Shown here in pieces: positions 1-11,575 of a stretch of 64,000 bases of DNA. Each line of letters starts with the position of its first letter. Position 1 is the stretch's first letter. The stretch is taken from positions 124,001 through 188,000 of the forward strand of contig JAPKZB010000078.1 of the NCBI GenBank assembly GCA_026393985.1. The letters run 5' to 3'. The translations under genes were made by a program, and so were the position numbers. The stretch comes from Acidobacteriota bacterium (lineage in GTDB: Bacteria; Acidobacteriota; Terriglobia; Bryobacterales; Bryobacteraceae). The notes below the pieces were generated by a model. It was given only the letters and a program-made list of their open reading frames with translations. It had not been told where the DNA came from and searched no databases.

Positions 1-162
1 CGCCGCTTGTGGGAGATGGAGCGCCATCTGCAGCGCGAAATCGGCCGGGCCTCCCGCTTCGGCTTCTCCCGCGGCGAACGCGAACGGATCGCCCGGCTGT
101 CGGCACAACTCGATGCCGCCATCGCCCGGCAGATGCGCGACGGCGACCGCCGCTGGCGCTAA
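1..162 (+). CDS. C-terminal end of an unidentified protein (partial)
   Basis: An open frame enters from the left edge in frame 1 and ends at TAA 160-162, leaving 53 residues. The visible part is rich in Arg, Glu and Ala and looks like a charged helical tail (WEMERHLQREIG near its start, MRDGDRRWR at its end). No domain is recognisable. The third positions favour C like the neighbouring genes, which supports real coding. The next gene starts 34 bases downstream on the same strand. The start and function lie outside the window. Confidence 0.5.
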   Translation, partial: RRLWEMERHLQREIGRASRFGFSRGERERIARLSAQLDAAIARQMRDGDRRWR

Positions 163-196
163 CACTCCGGCGCGGGGAGTGCTGTAGGCTGAGGAA

Positions 197-1615
197 ATGC
201 CCCATCTCCAAGCCGGCACTGGCCGTAGCGACATCACCCCCGCGCCGGGGACACCCCAAGGCATCTGGGGCGCGCAACTGCATCAGCGCGGCGCCGGCGC
301 CGACATGCCGCTCTACGCCACGGCCCTCGCCCTTTCCGACGGCGCCACCACCGCGCTGCTGATCGACGTCGACGTCATCGGCTTCAACGAAGAGTGGGCC
401 ACCCGCGTTACCACCGCCGTTGCCGAGCTCACCGGCCTACCCGCCGCCGCCATCCGCGTGGCCGCCTCGCACACCCACTCCGGACCCAAAACGCTTCGCC
501 TCGAAGTCGTCTCCGAAGGCCTCGACATGGGCCTCGAATACCTTGAAACCCTGCCCCGCCGCATCGCCGGCGCCGGCTGGCAGGCGCTGCGCAATCTGCG
601 CCCCGTGCGCGTAGCGGCCGGCGAAGGCGCCTGCGCCATCAACGTCAACCGGCGGCTTACCCTCGACAACGGCCGCGTCGTCGTCGGCCGCAACTGGCAG
701 GCCCCCGTAGACCGCACCGTGCGCGTCATCCGCTTCGACGACCTCGACGAGCAGCCGGTGGCCGTCATCGTCCACTACGCCTGCCACCCCACCATCATGG
801 CCTGGGATAACGAGTGGTTCACTCCCGACTTCCCCGGCGTCGTCCGCGAGGTCGTCGAACGCGACCTCGGCGGCCACTGTCTCTTTCTCCAAGGCGCCGC
901 CGGATCCGTCGGACCCATCCTCGGCTTCACCGGCGACCGCGCCGTCTACCGCCGCCTCGGCCGCATCCTGGGCCTCGAAGCCGCCAAGGTCGCGCTGTCC
1001 ATCGACACCCGCCAGCGCACCGAACGCTTCGTCGGGGTCATGGAATCCGGAGCGCCCATCGCCCTCTACGACGAGGTGCCAACCCCGGACGCCCCCGTCC
1101 CCTTCACCATGCGCTGCCGCACGCTCCGCCTGCCGGCCAACGAGTTCCCACCCCACGCCGAACTCGTCGAAGCGGTCACCCAACTCCGCGCCGCGCTCGA
1201 CGCCGCCCGCGCCGCTGGCAGCGGCGTCCGCGAAGCCACCGCGGCTCTCACCCGCGCCACGATGAAAGAAGAGCGCGCCCGCATGGTGCGCGGCCAAGCC
1301 TTCGTCGAACGCCAATTGCAGGTCCTCCGCCTCGGCGACATCGTCCTCGTCTCCATGCAGGACGAGCCGTTCGGCGAAATCGGCGACCGCATCGTCGCCG
1401 GCAGCCCGTTCCGCCACACGCTCGTCTCCGGCTACTCCAACGGCACCTTCGGCTACATGCCCACCCGCGCCGCCTTCGCCGAAGGCGGCTACGAGGTCGA
1501 CACGGCGCTCTACGGCCCCGCCACCGAAGACCTCGTCGTCGAAGCGGCCCTGGCCCTGCTAGGAGAGCTCGACCCGCCCGGCGTAGCGCCGTGCCAGCAC
1601 ACTGCAAACGAATAG
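197..1615 (+). CDS. Neutral/alkaline non-lysosomal ceramidase-like protein
   Basis: A 472-residue protein resembling the N-terminal catalytic domain of neutral ceramidases (PF04734 type), which are zinc amidases acting on ceramide N-acyl bonds. The diagnostic signs are the SHTHSGP motif at residues 91-97 (zinc His-x-His), a later ACHPT segment, and FTPDFPG followed by LQGAAGSVGP, matching the family pattern of His-Pro-Thr, Asp-x-Pro-Gly and a GAAG loop. No signal peptide is evident. The C-terminal domain of full ceramidases is absent, as is common for the many bacterial relatives of unknown substrate. ATG at 197 follows a GAGG ribosome-binding sequence (191-194). The last 57 bases overlap the convergent transporter gene. 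The family call is good; the ceramide substrate is only inferred. Confidence 0.8.
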   Translation: MPHLQAGTGRSDITPAPGTPQGIWGAQLHQRGAGADMPLYATALALSDGATTALLIDVDVIGFNEEWATRVTTAVAELTGLPAAAIRVAASHTHSGPKTLRLEVVSEGLDMGLEYLETLPRRIAGAGWQALRNLRPVRVAAGEGACAINVNRRLTLDNGRVVVGRNWQAPVDRTVRVIRFDDLDEQPVAVIVHYACHPTIMAWDNEWFTPDFPGVVREVVERDLGGHCLFLQGAAGSVGPILGFTGDRAVYRRLGRILGLEAAKVALSIDTRQRTERFVGVMESGAPIALYDEVPTPDAPVPFTMRCRTLRLPANEFPPHAELVEAVTQLRAALDAARAAGSGVREATAALTRATMKEERARMVRGQAFVERQLQVLRLGDIVLVSMQDEPFGEIGDRIVAGSPFRHTLVSGYSNGTFGYMPTRAAFAEGGYEVDTALYGPATEDLVVEAALALLGELDPPGVAPCQHTANE

Positions 1616-2521
1616 CTGAATCTGGTGGTAAACGATGATCGGCAGCAGGATCGGCCCCAGACTCGCCGAGCCGGCAAAGATCAACTTCGCCATCGGCGCA
1701 CCCGACGCCAGCGTCTTCTTCGATCCGCACAGCACGGCGACAATCTCATCGGGAACGTTAAAGCGCAGCACCCGCGCCAGCGTGGTCGTCAGCGCCAGTA
1801 CGAAAGCCAGCAGAGCCGAAGTCGCCAGCACCGTCAGCGCCAGAACGCCCGGGCCATAGGTGGTCCACAGCCCCGCGTTCACCGAATCCGAAAACGCGGC
1901 AAACACCAGCAGCAGGATGATGCACTTGTCCGAGATCGCCGTGTACTTCTTGTACCGGCCGAAAAACTTGCCGGCGAACGGGCGCAGCAGTTGCCCGAGC
2001 GCAAACGGCAGCAGCAGCAGCGTGGCGACCTTCGTCACCGTCTGGCCCAGCGGCGGCGCCTGCCCCGTCGTCTGCGCCACCAGGCTCACCAGGGCCGGCG
2101 TAACCACCACACCCAATAAGCTCGATAGCGTGGCGTTGAAGATCGCGGCCGGAACGTTGCCGCGCGCTATGGCCGTCATCGCCACCGACGACGAAATCGT
2201 CGACGGCAAAGCGCAAAGATAGAAAAAGCCGAGCAGCAGATCCGCCGGCAGCCACGGCCCGGCCACCGCCCGGAACGGCAGAAACAGCAGTGGAAACAGA
2301 ACGAAGGTCGAAAGCTGCACCAGCAGATGCAGCCGCCAGTTCACCAGGCCCGTGCGCAGGCTCTCCACGGAAAGGTTCACGCCGTAGAGGAAAAAGATGG
2401 CAAAGATGCCGTAGTCAGAAAGCGTGTTGGCATGAATCGCCCCGGCCCAGTGCGGAAAGAGGCTGGCCAGGGTGACCATGGTGAGGATGGCCCAGAGGAA
2501 CCAGTCAGAGAGGATTTGCAT
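1559..2521 (-). CDS. Bile acid:sodium symporter family (SBF-like) membrane transporter
   Basis: A 320-residue, strongly hydrophobic protein with about nine to ten predicted membrane spans. It matches the SBF-like group (PF13593; human SLC10A7 and E. coli YfeH relatives): an N-terminal region with FFLYGVNLS, a central SSSVAMTAIARGN crossover-type segment and a conserved C-terminal GSKKTLASGAPMA stretch. These are sodium-coupled carriers of organic anions; the substrate here is unknown. Its start codon lies 13 bp from the start of the divergent MFS gene, so the two promoters must overlap each other or the neighbouring coding sequence. Its 3' end overlaps the ceramidase-like gene by 57 bp. Confidence 0.85.
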   Translation of the reverse strand: MQILSDWFLWAILTMVTLASLFPHWAGAIHANTLSDYGIFAIFFLYGVNLSVESLRTGLVNWRLHLLVQLSTFVLFPLLFLPFRAVAGPWLPADLLLGFFYLCALPSTISSSVAMTAIARGNVPAAIFNATLSSLLGVVVTPALVSLVAQTTGQAPPLGQTVTKVATLLLLPFALGQLLRPFAGKFFGRYKKYTAISDKCIILLLVFAAFSDSVNAGLWTTYGPGVLALTVLATSALLAFVLALTTTLARVLRFNVPDEIVAVLCGSKKTLASGAPMAKLIFAGSASLGPILLPIIVYHQIQLFVCSVLARRYAGRVELS

Positions 2522-2534
2522 ATGATTAACGGAA

Positions 2535-3772
2535 GTGCAATTTTTGGCGCTGCTGCGGCAGAACCCAAATTATCGCTCGCTCTGGGTGGGCCAGTTGGTG
2601 AGCGAGACGGGCTACCATTTCAATTCCATCGCGGCGCTGTCCTTATCGCTGCATCTTACCGGGTCCGGGTCCACCGTCGGAGCCGTCATGATTGCGCGGA
2701 CGCTGCCCGCCATTCTGGTGGCGCCCATCGCCGGGGTCTACCTCGACCGCCTCGACCGGCGCCGCGTCATGCTGGCCAGCGAACTGTTCCGGGCGCTGAT
2801 TGCGCTGGGCTTTCTGCTCCTACTGCAGTGGCCCGTTACAGCGCTGCTCTACGGCCTGAGCGCGCTGCTGATGGTGGCGACGCCGTTCTTCACCGCCGGC
2901 CGCTCCTCGATTCTACCGGACCTCGCCACCGGCGAAGAGCTGCACACGGCCAACGCCATGACGCAAACCACCTCGTGGCTCACGCTCTCTTTCGGCACCA
3001 TGCTCGGCGGAGCGGCCGTCGCCGCCTTCGGCTACGGCCCGGCTTTCGTCTTTAACGCCAGCGCGTTTCTATTCAGCGCCTGGTCCATTTCACGGCTGGT
3101 TGGCTCGTTCCGCGTGTTGCGGGAGCCCGGGCAGCCCGACCACGGCGTCAGCGAGTTCCGGGAGGGTCTCCAACTGCTCTGGCGGACACCGTTGCTGCTG
3201 GCCATTGCCTTAGCGGGAGTGGGCTGGGCCTCCGGCGGCGGGGCGGCGCAGATTCTGTTCACGCTGTTCGGGGAGGTGGTTTTCCGGGCCGGTCCGGCGG
3301 GGGTGGGGATCATTTGGGGCTTCGCCGGCGTGGGCCTCGTGCTGGGGGGCTTTGTCGGTCTCCGCGCCGGCCGGGAGCTCAGCTTCGAACAGTACAAGTG
3401 GGCCATTGCCTCGTGTTTCTTCGTAATCGGCGGGGCCTACATGGCCTTTACGCAGATGGAATCCATAGCGAGCGCGGTTTTCTTCATCACGCTGTCACGC
3501 ATTGCCATGGGCGCCAACAATGTGTTGAATCGGAGCATGCTGCTGCACCATGTGCCGGAGGCGTACCGCGGGAGGGTCTTTGCCACGGTAGAGATGCTCA
3601 TGAACGTGTCGATGATGGTGTCGATGACGGTGGCGGCGCTGGCCGTGGACCGGTATCCGGTCCGGCTGGTGGGACTGGTGGCCGGCGGGATGACGGCGCT
3701 CACCGCGGTGCTCTGGACATGGGCGAATCTGGCCGGGAAGCTGCGGGCGATGCCGGTCCCGTCCTGGAAGGA

Positions 3773-3776
<4 letters not shown>
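2535..3776 (+). CDS. MFS transporter (enterobactin exporter/MFS_3-like)
   Basis: A 413-residue major facilitator with about 12 spans. The N-terminus reads as the classic exporter opening (NPNYRSLWVGQLVS), followed by the loop 2-3 signature YLDRLDRRRVM at about residues 69-79. This is the layout of EntS/MefA-like drug or siderophore exporters. The start is GTG at 2535, chosen because the conserved N-terminal motif begins only a few residues later; no good ribosome-binding site is visible. The gene is less C-biased at third positions than most neighbours. The stop codon overlaps the end of the convergent sensor pseudogene by 4 bp. The substrate cannot be told. Confidence 0.88.
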
Positions 3777-5949
<2,173 letters not shown>

Positions 5950-5981
5950 GAGACCAGAATCACCAGTTCGGCCAACTACGA

Positions 5982-5987
5982 TAAAAT
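5982..5987 (+). promoter_or_regulatory. -10-like hexamer of the PQQ/cytochrome c gene
   Basis: TAAAAT lies nine bases before the ATG at 5997, inside GATAAAAT. There is no ribosome-binding sequence between it and the start codon. If used, the transcript would be leaderless or nearly so. This is one of several start-proximal hexamers in the window. Confidence 0.3.
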
Positions 5988-5996
5988 CAAGCGGCC

Positions 5997-8312
5997 ATGA
6001 TCCGCAGCGCCCTTCTCCCCCTCGCCCTCGCGTGTGCCCTCTCCGCGCTAGCCCAACAACCCCCTCCCTCCTACAAAAAATACTGCGCCGCCTGCCACGC
6101 CGACTCCGCCACCGGCACCGACCGCGGCCCCAATCTCATCGACACCCGCTCCCTCCGCTCCCGCTCCCTCACCCAAATTCGCGACCTCATCCGCAACGGC
6201 ACCAAAGGCGGCATGCCCGCCTTCCCCCTCCCCGCCGCCGAACTCGACTCCCTCGCCGCCGCCGTCCACTCCTGGAACGCCTCCGCCTTCGACGCCCACC
6301 CCCCCGGCGACCCCGCCGCCGGCCGCCAACTCTTCGCCCAACAGTGCCAAAACTGCCACACCGTCGCCGGCCAGGGCGGTGCCAACGGCCCCGACCTCTC
6401 CGCCGCCGGCCGCGAACTCACCATCAAAGAGCTCGACGAAACCCTCACCAACCCCTCCTCCCGCAAAGGCCAGCGCAACGGCGCCACCTGCCCCAGCTGG
6501 GCCTTCTGCCCCGACGACCCCTGGGCCGTCGTCACCGCCCGCCTCCGCAACGGCCAATCCCTCCGCGGCTTCGCCCGCAGCCGCGGCCAACACGACCTCC
6601 AACTCCAAACCCTCAACGGCAAAATCGTCTCCCTCACCACCGCCGACTACTCCAAACTCGACTTCGAAAAATCCTCCCTCATGCCCGCCTTCAGCGGCGA
6701 CGCCAGCCAGCGCCAGAACCTCATCGCCTACCTCAGCACCCTCGGTGGCATCGCCCCCGGCCCCGTCTCCGGCCCCGTTCCCCCCGCCACCCCCGCCGAA
6801 ATGCAGCGCGTCCAGCAGCCCGCCCCCGGCCAATGGCCCGGCTACCACGGCCTCCCCTCCGGCAACCGTCACAGCTCCCTCACCGAGATCCACCCCGGCA
6901 ACGCCGCCAACCTCCAATCCGCCTGGACCTACTCCCTTCCCCACCTTGGCCTCCAGACCACCCCCCTCGTCGCCGACGGCATCATGTACGTCACCGCACC
7001 CAACCAGGTCTGCGCCCTCGACGCCCGCACCGGCCGCGAAATCTGGTGCTACCTCCGCTCCCGCACCCAAGCCACCACCATCTCCGGCGACGCCGCCAAA
7101 GGCGCCCAACGCGGCGTCGCCCTCCTCGGCGACCGCGTCTTTTTCCTCACCGACGACGCCCACATGATCGCCCTCCACCGCCTCACCGGCGCCCTCCTCT
7201 GGCAGGTCTACATGCCCACCCCCGGCTCCCCCGGCGCCTACGGTGCCACTGCCGCTCCCCTCGTCGTCGGCGACCTCGTCATCGGCGGCGTCGGCGGCGG
7301 CGATGCCCCCCTGCTCGGCTTCATCGCCGCCTACCGCGCCACCACCGGCGAAGAGGTCTGGCGCTTCCGTACCATCCCCCCCCGCGGCGAAAAGGGCTCG
7401 GAAACCTGGGGCGGCAAAGCCATCAACTACGGCGGAGGCGCCACCTGGTTCACCGGCTCCTACGACCCCGAAACCGCCACCCTCTACTGGCCCACCGGCA
7501 ACCCCTACCCCGACACCGACGGCACCGACCGCGCCGGCGACAACCTCTACACCGACTCCGTCGTCGCCCTCGACGCCAAAACCGGCAAACTCAAATGGCA
7601 CTTCCAGTTCACCCCCCACGACCTCTGGGACTGGGACGCCACCGAACCCCTCCTCCTCGTCGATACCAGGTTCCAGGGCCGCGACCGCAAACTCCTCCTC
7701 CAGGCCAACCGCAACGGCTTCTTCTACGTCCTCGACCGCCTCACCGGCGAGTTCCTCCTCGGCAAACCCTTCGTCGAACGCCTCACCTGGGCCTCCGGCC
7801 TCGATCCCAAAGGACGCCCCATCCTCACCGCCAACAGCAAACCCACCCCCGGCGGCACCAAAACCTGCCCCGCCGTCCGCGGCGCCACCAACTGGTACTC
7901 GACTGCCTTCAATCCCGACACCCGCCTCTTCTACGTCATGGCCGTCGAAGACTGTAACCTCTACCGCCAGGCCGGCAGCTGGTTCGTCCCCTACAACGAC
8001 CCCGCCAACCCCCCCGTCAAACTCCTCCGCGCCCTCGATATCGAAACCGGCAAAATCGTCTGGGAGGTCCCCCAAACCGGCGCCCCCGAAAGCAACTACT
8101 CGGGCGTCCTCTCCACCGCCGGCGGGCTGCTCTTCTACGGCGAATCCGGCGGCACCTTCGCCGCCGCCGACGCCAAAACCGGCAAAACCCTCTGGCACTT
8201 CAACACCGGCCAGGCCTGGAAGGCATCCCCCATGACCTACACTGTCGACGGCAAACAGTACGTCGCCATCGCCGGCGGCGGCAACATCTTCGCCTTCACC
8301 CTCCGGCCCTGA
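5997..8312 (+). CDS. Exported PQQ-propeller dehydrogenase with two N-terminal cytochrome c domains
   Basis: A 771-residue protein starting with a signal peptide (cleavage near ALAQ, residue 20). A first class I cytochrome c follows (CAACH, residues 30-34; likely distal Met73 in GGMPAF), then a second heme site CQNCH (117-121). A stretch resembling the planctomycete-type heme-binding domain (TIGR02603-like) ends in a SSLMPAF Met motif. From about residue 275 the rest is a quinoprotein beta-propeller with repeated ALDARTGREIW / ALDAKTGKLKWHF tryptophan-docking motifs and a WDWDATEP segment. Such enzymes oxidise alcohols or sugars in the periplasm and pass electrons to the attached hemes; the substrate is unknown. 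Heme-first order differs from classical quinohemoprotein alcohol dehydrogenases, which carry the heme at the C-terminus. Third codon positions are almost all C. Confidence 0.85.
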   Translation: MIRSALLPLALACALSALAQQPPPSYKKYCAACHADSATGTDRGPNLIDTRSLRSRSLTQIRDLIRNGTKGGMPAFPLPAAELDSLAAAVHSWNASAFDAHPPGDPAAGRQLFAQQCQNCHTVAGQGGANGPDLSAAGRELTIKELDETLTNPSSRKGQRNGATCPSWAFCPDDPWAVVTARLRNGQSLRGFARSRGQHDLQLQTLNGKIVSLTTADYSKLDFEKSSLMPAFSGDASQRQNLIAYLSTLGGIAPGPVSGPVPPATPAEMQRVQQPAPGQWPGYHGLPSGNRHSSLTEIHPGNAANLQSAWTYSLPHLGLQTTPLVADGIMYVTAPNQVCALDARTGREIWCYLRSRTQATTISGDAAKGAQRGVALLGDRVFFLTDDAHMIALHRLTGALLWQVYMPTPGSPGAYGATAAPLVVGDLVIGGVGGGDAPLLGFIAAYRATTGEEVWRFRTIPPRGEKGSETWGGKAINYGGGATWFTGSYDPETATLYWPTGNPYPDTDGTDRAGDNLYTDSVVALDAKTGKLKWHFQFTPHDLWDWDATEPLLLVDTRFQGRDRKLLLQANRNGFFYVLDRLTGEFLLGKPFVERLTWASGLDPKGRPILTANSKPTPGGTKTCPAVRGATNWYSTAFNPDTRLFYVMAVEDCNLYRQAGSWFVPYNDPANPPVKLLRALDIETGKIVWEVPQTGAPESNYSGVLSTAGGLLFYGESGGTFAAADAKTGKTLWHFNTGQAWKASPMTYTVDGKQYVAIAGGGNIFAFTLRP

Positions 8313-8314
8313 AC

Positions 8315-8344
8315 CCGGCCGCCCCGCTACCCCAGGGCGGCCGG
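8315..8344. terminator. GC-rich hairpin between convergent genes
   Basis: A perfect 10-bp inverted repeat (8315-8324 pairs with 8335-8344; arm CCGGCCGCCC) with a 10-nt loop sits just after the PQQ gene stop and before the end of convergent htpG. No T-tract follows on either strand, so it may end transcription inefficiently or protect 3' ends. Confidence 0.5.
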
Positions 8345-8364
8345 ATCAGAATCCCGCCGACTAA

Positions 8365-10230
8365 CTAAACCGCCCGCGTCAACACCCGGTTCAGCCGTTG
8401 GACGAACGCGCCCGGATCTTCAAGCGCAATGCCCTCAACCAGCAGCGCCTGATCGAGCAACAGAAACGCCGCATCATCCACCAGCGAATCGTCGCTCGCC
8501 GCCAGCAGCTTCTTGACAATCTCGTGGTCCGGATTGATCTCCAGAATCGGCTTGCCCTCGGGCATCTCCTTCTGACCCATCGCCCGCAGCATCTGCCGCA
8601 TCTGCAGCGACGGCTCCTCCTCATCAGAAACAATGCACGATGGACTATCGGCCAACCGCGCCGACTGCCGCACGTCTTTCACCTTCTCCCCCAAAACCCT
8701 CTTCAGCTTCTCGAGCAGCGGCGTCAACGCCTCGCGCTTCTCCTCGGCCGTCTCGTCCTTCAGATCATCGCCCGACGAAGCCTTGTTCACCGACTTCAAC
8801 TCGACGTCCTGATACTTCTCAATCCGCGAGAAGATAAACTCGTCGATCTCATCCGCCAGGATGACCACTTCGATGTCTTTCTTCTTGTAGATCTCAAGCA
8901 GCGGCGAATTCCGCAACTGCGTCGCGTTCTGCCCCGTGATGAAGTAAATCCCCTTCTGCCCCTCCTGCATCCGGCCCTTCACCTCGGCCAGACTCGTCCA
9001 GGCATCGCTCTTGGTCGTCTTCACCCGGATCAGATCGAGCAGCGTTTCTTCGTTGGCGTGATCGCTGTACAACCCTTCCTTGAGCGGGCGGTTAAACTCT
9101 TCAATGAACTTCGTATACTGCTCCGGATTGTCCACCGCCAGCGACTTCAACTCCGACAGAATCTTCTTCACGCTCGCCGTCCGGATCGCCGTCAACACCC
9201 GGTTCTGCTGCAGAATCTCGCGGCTCACGTTCAGCGGCAGATCTTCGCTGTCGATAATGCCCCGCACAAAGCGCAGATAGGTCGGCAGCAGCTCTTTCGA
9301 GTCGTCCATGATGAAGACGCGCCGCACATACAGCTTCACCCCCGGCCGGTAGTCCGCCTGATAGAGGTCAAACGGCGCCTTCGACGGAATGTAGAACAGC
9401 GTCGTGTATTCCATCGTGCCTTCGGCCTTGGTGTGGAACCAGCACAGCGGATCCTCCCAATCGCCCGAAACCGACTTGTACAGCTCTTTGTAGTCTTCGT
9501 CTTTCAGCTCGTTCTTCGGCCGCTTCCACAGCGCGCTCGCCGCGTTCACCTGCTTGGTCGTCCGCTTCTTGACCGACTTCTTCTCCGCCTCGTCCCACTC
9601 ATTCTCGTCCGCCGTCAGGAAGATCGGAAAAGCGATATGGTTCGAATACTTCTTGACGATCTCGCGCAGCTTCCAGCTATTGGCGTACTCCTTGCCCTCG
9701 GTATGGAAGTGCAGAATCACGGTCGTGCCGCTCTTGTCCCGCTCGGCCGGTTCGAGCTCATAACCCGACTTGCCATCGCTCGTCCAGCGCCAAGCCTTCT
9801 CTTCACCGGCCTTCCGCGAGATGACTTCCACCTTGTCCGCCACGATAAAGGCGCTGTAAAAACCCACGCCGAACTGCCCAATCAGGTTCGAATCTTTCTT
9901 GGCGTCACCCGAAAGGTTCGCCAGAAAGTTCTTCGTTCCCGACCGCGCAATCGTACCCAGATGCGAGACCAGATCTTCATCGTTCATCCCGATACCCGTA
10001 TCGGCAATCTGCAGCGTCCCCGCCGCCTCGTCCAGTTCGAGGTCGATCCGCGGATCAAACGGCATCGACTTATACGGCTCCTCGGTCAGTGACAAATACT
10101 TCAGCTTGTCCAAAGCATCCGAGGCGTTCGAGACTAATTCTCTGAGAAAAATCTCCTGATGCGAGTACAAAGAATGTATGATCAGCTGCAAAAGCTGGCT
10201 GACTTCAGTTTGAAATTCACGTTGTGCCAT
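8365..10230 (-). CDS. htpG: Molecular chaperone HtpG (Hsp90 family)
   Basis: A 621-residue cytosolic Hsp90 homolog, full length for bacterial HtpG. The N-terminal GHKL ATPase has LRELVSNASDALDK near residue 30, the DTGIGMND ATP-lid motif near residue 80 and GQFGVGFYSAF near residue 120. The middle domain contains LNVSREILQQNR with the catalytic-loop Arg, and a C-terminal dimerisation domain follows. It refolds or stabilises client proteins using ATP, usually with DnaK. It is a single-gene unit, divergent from the PH-domain pair (144 bp between starts) and convergent to the PQQ gene. A TTGAGC element lies upstream on the minus strand, but no convincing sigma-32 promoter was found. Confidence 0.97.
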   Translation of the reverse strand: MAQREFQTEVSQLLQLIIHSLYSHQEIFLRELVSNASDALDKLKYLSLTEEPYKSMPFDPRIDLELDEAAGTLQIADTGIGMNDEDLVSHLGTIARSGTKNFLANLSGDAKKDSNLIGQFGVGFYSAFIVADKVEVISRKAGEEKAWRWTSDGKSGYELEPAERDKSGTTVILHFHTEGKEYANSWKLREIVKKYSNHIAFPIFLTADENEWDEAEKKSVKKRTTKQVNAASALWKRPKNELKDEDYKELYKSVSGDWEDPLCWFHTKAEGTMEYTTLFYIPSKAPFDLYQADYRPGVKLYVRRVFIMDDSKELLPTYLRFVRGIIDSEDLPLNVSREILQQNRVLTAIRTASVKKILSELKSLAVDNPEQYTKFIEEFNRPLKEGLYSDHANEETLLDLIRVKTTKSDAWTSLAEVKGRMQEGQKGIYFITGQNATQLRNSPLLEIYKKKDIEVVILADEIDEFIFSRIEKYQDVELKSVNKASSGDDLKDETAEEKREALTPLLEKLKRVLGEKVKDVRQSARLADSPSCIVSDEEEPSLQMRQMLRAMGQKEMPEGKPILEINPDHEIVKKLLAASDDSLVDDAAFLLLDQALLVEGIALEDPGAFVQRLNRVLTRAV

Positions 10231-10374
10231 GGTTGTTCAATCCAATGAATAAATGTGCCCGCGCTCAAGGCTGCCTGTACGATTCGACCATGCAGGAAAC
10301 CACCCCGGACCAACCCCGGGAAATGGACGTTCAGCGCATGCTCCTATCGTAACCAATTCAGGCATAATGCAGGC

Positions 10375-10884
10375 ATGGTCCCCGCCCCTCCCGCCATCGC
10401 CTCCCTCACCCGGCCCACCGAAAACCTTTTCACCTACTACGTCCTCCGCGCCCTCGCCACGCTCCCCGCCCTCCCCATCACCCTCCCCCTCCTCTACTTC
10501 CGCCACCACACCATGCGCTACGAGTTCAGCCCGGAAGGGATCCGCATGAGTTGGGGCGTCCTGTTCCGCCACGAAATCGTCCTGAACTACGCCCGCATCC
10601 AGGACATTCACCTGCGCTCAAACGCCATCGAACGCTGGCTCGGCCTCGCCCGCATCGAAATCCAAACCGCCAGCGGCTCAAGCAGCGCCGAAATGGTCCT
10701 CGAAGGCATCCCCGACCCCGCCGCCATGCGCGACTTCCTCTACGACCGCATGCGCGGCGCTTCCACCCCCACCGCCGACCCCAACGCCAGCCTCGCCGCC
10801 ATCCTCCACGAAATCGCCGCCGAAATGCGCGCCCTCCGCCTCGCCCTCACCCCGGAAGGCCCCCCGCTCCATCCCCATGGTTAA
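10375..10884 (+). CDS. Bacterial PH-domain (YdbS-like) membrane protein, first of a pair
   Basis: A 169-residue protein with a hydrophobic segment near residues 18-40 (YYVLRALATLPALPITLPLLYF), then a bacterial PH domain (bPH2, PF03703 type): YEFSPEGIRMSWGVLFRHE and LNYARIQDIHLRSNAIERWLGLARIEIQTAS. It matches the YdbS half of YdbS/YdbT pairs, whose function is poorly known; a role at the membrane is inferred. The start is taken at ATG 10375 because the upstream open frame is not conserved in style and a CATAAT hexamer lies at 10363-10368. The last 8 bases overlap the next gene, implying translational coupling. Confidence 0.8.
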   Translation: MVPAPPAIASLTRPTENLFTYYVLRALATLPALPITLPLLYFRHHTMRYEFSPEGIRMSWGVLFRHEIVLNYARIQDIHLRSNAIERWLGLARIEIQTASGSSSAEMVLEGIPDPAAMRDFLYDRMRGASTPTADPNASLAAILHEIAAEMRALRLALTPEGPPLHPHG

Positions 10885-11575
10885 TGCCATCGAACAACTC
10901 CTCCTCGGCTGGCTCCGCGTCCCCCCGGAGCCGGCCCCGCCCGAAGGCGCCCCCGGCTCCCTGCTCCTGTTTCGCGCCGGCCGCAACTACTGGCGCTGGC
11001 GTCTGCTCTGCTGGGCCGGCGCCCAGGCCGCCCTCCTGCTCCTCGTCCTCCTACCCCTGCTCGCCCTGCTCCTCCGCCGACCGCACCCCCTTCTGGCCGG
11101 CCTCACCACCCTGCTGCTCCTCCTCTACCCCCTCCAGGCCCTCTTCACCTACTTCGCCCAACGGCTCGACTACCGTCTCCGCTGGTACATCGTCACCGAC
11201 CGCAGCCTCCGCATCCGCGCCGGCCTCTGGTCCGTCTCCGAAACCACCATGACTTTCGCCAACATCCAGGACCTCCGCATCACCGCCGGCCCCCTCCAGG
11301 GCGCCCTCGGACTCGCCGACCTCGAAGTCAGCAGCGCCGGCGGCTCCGTCTCCAAAGAACCCGGCGCCAGCCCCACCCACCTCGCCCGCTTCGCCGGCAT
11401 CGACAACGCCGAAGCCCTCCGCGACCTCCTCCTCGCACGCCTCAAACACTACCGCGACTCCGGCCTCGGCGACCGCCCCGAAACCGCCCCCCTCACCGCC
11501 GAAGCCGCCGCCCGCGAACTCCTCGCCGAAACCCGCGCCCTCCGCGCCGCCCTCTACCCGAAAACCTCCTCATAA
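10877..11575 (+). CDS. Bacterial PH-domain (YdbS/YdbT-like) membrane protein, second of a pair
   Basis: A 232-residue partner of the preceding protein. Two adjacent hydrophobic spans lie at roughly residues 45-65 and 75-97, then a bPH2 domain: LDYRLRWYIVTDRSLRIRAG and MTFANIQDLRITAGPLQGALGLADLEVSS. The same signature (NIQD...G.LGLADLEV) occurs in the upstream protein, so the two are paralogous domains probably acting as a complex. A low-complexity Ala/Glu/Arg tail ends the protein. It overlaps the upstream gene by 8 bp and the convergent alcohol dehydrogenase gene by 22 bp. Confidence 0.8.
   Translation: MVNAIEQLLLGWLRVPPEPAPPEGAPGSLLLFRAGRNYWRWRLLCWAGAQAALLLLVLLPLLALLLRRPHPLLAGLTTLLLLLYPLQALFTYFAQRLDYRLRWYIVTDRSLRIRAGLWSVSETTMTFANIQDLRITAGPLQGALGLADLEVSSAGGSVSKEPGASPTHLARFAGIDNAEALRDLLLARLKHYRDSGLGDRPETAPLTAEAAARELLAETRALRAALYPKTSS

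Noticed and set aside
6048-8198. A 716-codon open frame on the minus strand opposite the PQQ gene
   Set aside because: It is Gly/Ala/Glu-rich low complexity produced by the near-uniform C-ending codons of the real gene; no domain is visible.
8398-10092. A 564-codon open frame on the + strand opposite htpG
   Set aside because: It is Arg/Leu/His-rich antisense sequence with no family resemblance, while htpG is unmistakable.
10231-10374. Possible sigma-32 promoter before htpG
   Set aside because: A CTTGAG sequence exists, but no matching CCCCAT-type -10 lies at the right spacing.
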